The notes under the pieces are model-generated. The model did not search any database, was not told where the DNA came from, and saw only the letters and a program-made list of their open reading frames with translations. From JAAYRQ01 sp035647815 (GTDB lineage: Bacteria; Bacillota; Syntrophomonadia; Syntrophomonadales; Syntrophomonadaceae), in NCBI GenBank assembly GCA_035647815.1, contig DASRMR010000028.1:1-64000 (forward strand): a DNA stretch of 64,000 bases, in the 5' to 3' direction. A program made the translations under genes and the position numbers. The first letter of the stretch is position 1. Every line of letters begins with the position of its first letter. This document shows, in pieces, positions 62,809 to 64,000 of the stretch.

Positions 62809-63347
62809 TTAATTCCCCCCGAGGTCTTTGTATAAACTCCTGATGGTCTTTCTAAAATACTGTAAATGTATGAATCAGCGTCAATTAATTGGATATACAA
62901 ATTTTCATCATCCACAAATAATAGATGTGAAACTTCCATTTTCTCAGTAATGCTATTTAAATGTTCATCTAACCATATGAATTGATGGCTAGCTAATGCT
63001 TCGTAAATAGCCGGTTGGAGACTAATTAATAATTCATCCAATTTCGAATTAGAATTATCTAATATTTTTAATTGATATGCGTCATTATCTAGTTTAGTTT
63101 CAATAGTGGTAATTATTTCCTGATAAGTTTTTTGCACATCATTTAATTTGCCTAGTTTTATTTCAATATTATAAAGTTTATCTTTATCTATATTTACTTC
63201 ATCCACAGCTTCAATTAAATATAGTTTTTTGCTCAATGGTTCCACAATTCCGAGTTTGTTGTATAAGGTAAAACTACCCAAAAGCAATCCTAATATAAGA
63301 ATAAAGGCTAATATAGCAATGGGCAGTCTAAATTCGCCATTTTTCAT
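62805..63347 (-). CDS. Small membrane-anchored partner of the FtsH-like protease
   Basis: This 180-residue protein has one N-terminal membrane span (about 8-28, LPIAILAFILILGLLLGSFT) and a long, mostly helical, probably coiled-coil region with KLGKLNDVQKTYQEIITTIE and a Glu/Asp-rich end. No family is recognised. Its stop overlaps the start of the FtsH-like protease gene (ATGA), so the two are translationally coupled; it could be an adaptor that replaces the missing periplasmic domain. That role is inference. Confidence 0.7.
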   Translation of the reverse strand: MKNGEFRLPIAILAFILILGLLLGSFTLYNKLGIVEPLSKKLYLIEAVDEVNIDKDKLYNIEIKLGKLNDVQKTYQEIITTIETKLDNDAYQLKILDNSNSKLDELLISLQPAIYEALASHQFIWLDEHLNSITEKMEVSHLLFVDDENLYIQLIDADSYIYSILERPSGVYTKTSGGIK

Positions 63348-63445
63348 TAATATACTCCTCCCTTCGCCAAATAATTATACCATAGCCTAACAGCCTTAAA
63401 GGGACGCAATTTATGGTAATACTCTTAATGTAGTTTTTAAAACAA

Positions 63446-63470
63446 GAAAAACGGCCCGAGAGCCGTTTTC
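63446..63470 (-). terminator. Terminator after the CoA-transferase gene
   Basis: AAAACGGC and GCCGTTTT form a hairpin around CCGAGA, about 50 bases past the stop of the minus-strand gene at 63517. Confidence 0.75.
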
Positions 63471-63516
63471 TTATATGTCATAACTAATCTGACTTTATAT
63501 TACCTTTTTTTATATA

Positions 63517-64000
63517 TTATAGCCTTTTTTGGCTTTTTCTCCATATGTTCATTTCCTGGGCCGACTTAATTAGTTCATCTCTGAAATCAGGGTGAGCAAT
63601 TTCTATTAGTGCTTCAGCCCGCTCCCAGGTACTCTTACCTTTCATATTAGCTATTCCATATTCAGTAACTAGCATATGTGTAGCAGTCCTAGGATCGGTA
63701 ACAATAGCGCCCGGAGTCAGAGTAGGCTGAATTCTGGACTTTATTTCTCCTTTGATGGAAATAGTGGAGGGCAAACACACAAAACTCTGACCGTTTTTAG
63801 ATTTATAAGCCCCTTCCACAAAATCTAATTGTCCACCGGTTCCGCTTATATGCCTAGTGCCTACACTCTCTGCACATACTTGCCCGAATAAGTCTATTTC
63901 GATACAGGCGTTTATGGATACAAAATCATCTATCTGAGCTATCACGAAAGGGTTATTGGTGTAATCAACTGGAAATGAAGCTAATCCTGGATTATCGTCT
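63517..64000 (-). CDS. Acetyl-CoA hydrolase/transferase (4-hydroxybutyrate CoA-transferase-like), C-terminal part
   Basis: This is the C-terminal part of a family I CoA-transferase of the acetyl-CoA hydrolase/4-hydroxybutyrate type, cut by the right edge. Visible parts are SFPVDYTNNPFVIAQ, DFVSINACIEIDLFGQVCAE, SGTGGQLDFVEGAYKSK, SRIQPTLTPGAIVTDPRTATH and VTEYGIANMKGKSTWERA. The catalytic glutamate would lie outside the window. The frame continues without stop to base 64000; the first in-frame GTG (63945) is internal. It would activate carboxylic acids as CoA esters, in keeping with an anaerobe using butyrate- or acetate-type chemistry. Confidence 0.9.
   Translation of the reverse strand, partial: DDNPGLASFPVDYTNNPFVIAQIDDFVSINACIEIDLFGQVCAESVGTRHISGTGGQLDFVEGAYKSKNGQSFVCLPSTISIKGEIKSRIQPTLTPGAIVTDPRTATHMLVTEYGIANMKGKSTWERAEALIEIAHPDFRDELIKSAQEMNIWRKSQKRL

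Noticed and set aside
1..64000. tRNA, rRNA, CRISPR array or intact insertion sequence
   Set aside because: No cloverleaf with CCA or GGTTCGA motif, no periodic repeats and no transposase-like gene was seen in reading the gaps on both strands.

Overview
The window is AT-rich DNA from a Gram-positive, spore-forming, probably anaerobic member of the Clostridia. A syntrophomonad or a related acyl-CoA-using lineage is plausible but not proven. The evidence is the lineage-typical genes (spoVS, remA, RNase Y, a PASTA kinase with its PPM phosphatase), strong AGGAGG-type ribosome binding sites with frequent TTG/GTG starts, SLH and copper-amine-oxidase-like cell-wall proteins, and acyl-CoA enzymes (an enoyl-CoA hydratase and, at the right edge, a CoA-transferase).

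Left part (1-3000) is the accessory region. It begins with the start of a minus-strand gene cut by the edge. About 620 bases (roughly 200-822) follow with no plausible gene but with dense, mutually consistent RNA helices, a GNRA-capped stem and probable pseudoknots. I read this as a large ornate noncoding RNA; the OLE class is my best guess from its size and host type. Next come a promoter with a 15-bp inverted repeat, a secretion-signal gene remnant, a solitary very AT-rich PD-(D/E)XK nuclease-family gene and a 48-residue small protein.

Middle-left part (3000-28000) is a mosaic of small transcription units: a secreted stalk-domain protein, Mrp and YaiI-family proteins, an ECF sigma/anti-sigma pair beside a hybrid histidine kinase, an EF-G-family GTPase with a candidate attenuated leader, a metallo-beta-lactamase-fold hydrolase, an enoyl-CoA hydratase, an isochorismatase-like hydrolase, a dUTPase lacking its last motif, an SLH protein, a heterodimeric ABC exporter, a radical SAM protein, the metNIQ methionine importer and a DUF1646 membrane protein. 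Units are separated by clear bidirectional terminators.

Right part (28000-64000) is almost entirely minus strand and holds conserved housekeeping clusters. Read in the direction of transcription they are: cinA-recA, rny-(unknown)-ymdB-spoVS, dipeptidase-PHP, yicC-remA-gmk-rpoZ-coaBC-metK, priA-def-fmt-DUF116-yugP-rsmB-rlmN-stp-prkC-rsgA-rpe, and the FMN-riboswitch-controlled ribDE-ribBA-ribH operon. recA has a TTGACA/TATAAT promoter with a LexA-type box. A compact FtsH-like protease with a small membrane partner and a CoA-transferase fragment close the window.

Several genes appear to start at codons other than ATG/GTG/TTG: CTG for the MBL hydrolase, ATT for the radical SAM protein, and possibly ATT for rny. 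I corrected many starts where the longest reading frame begins inside the Shine-Dalgarno sequence. No tRNA, rRNA, CRISPR array or complete insertion sequence was seen.
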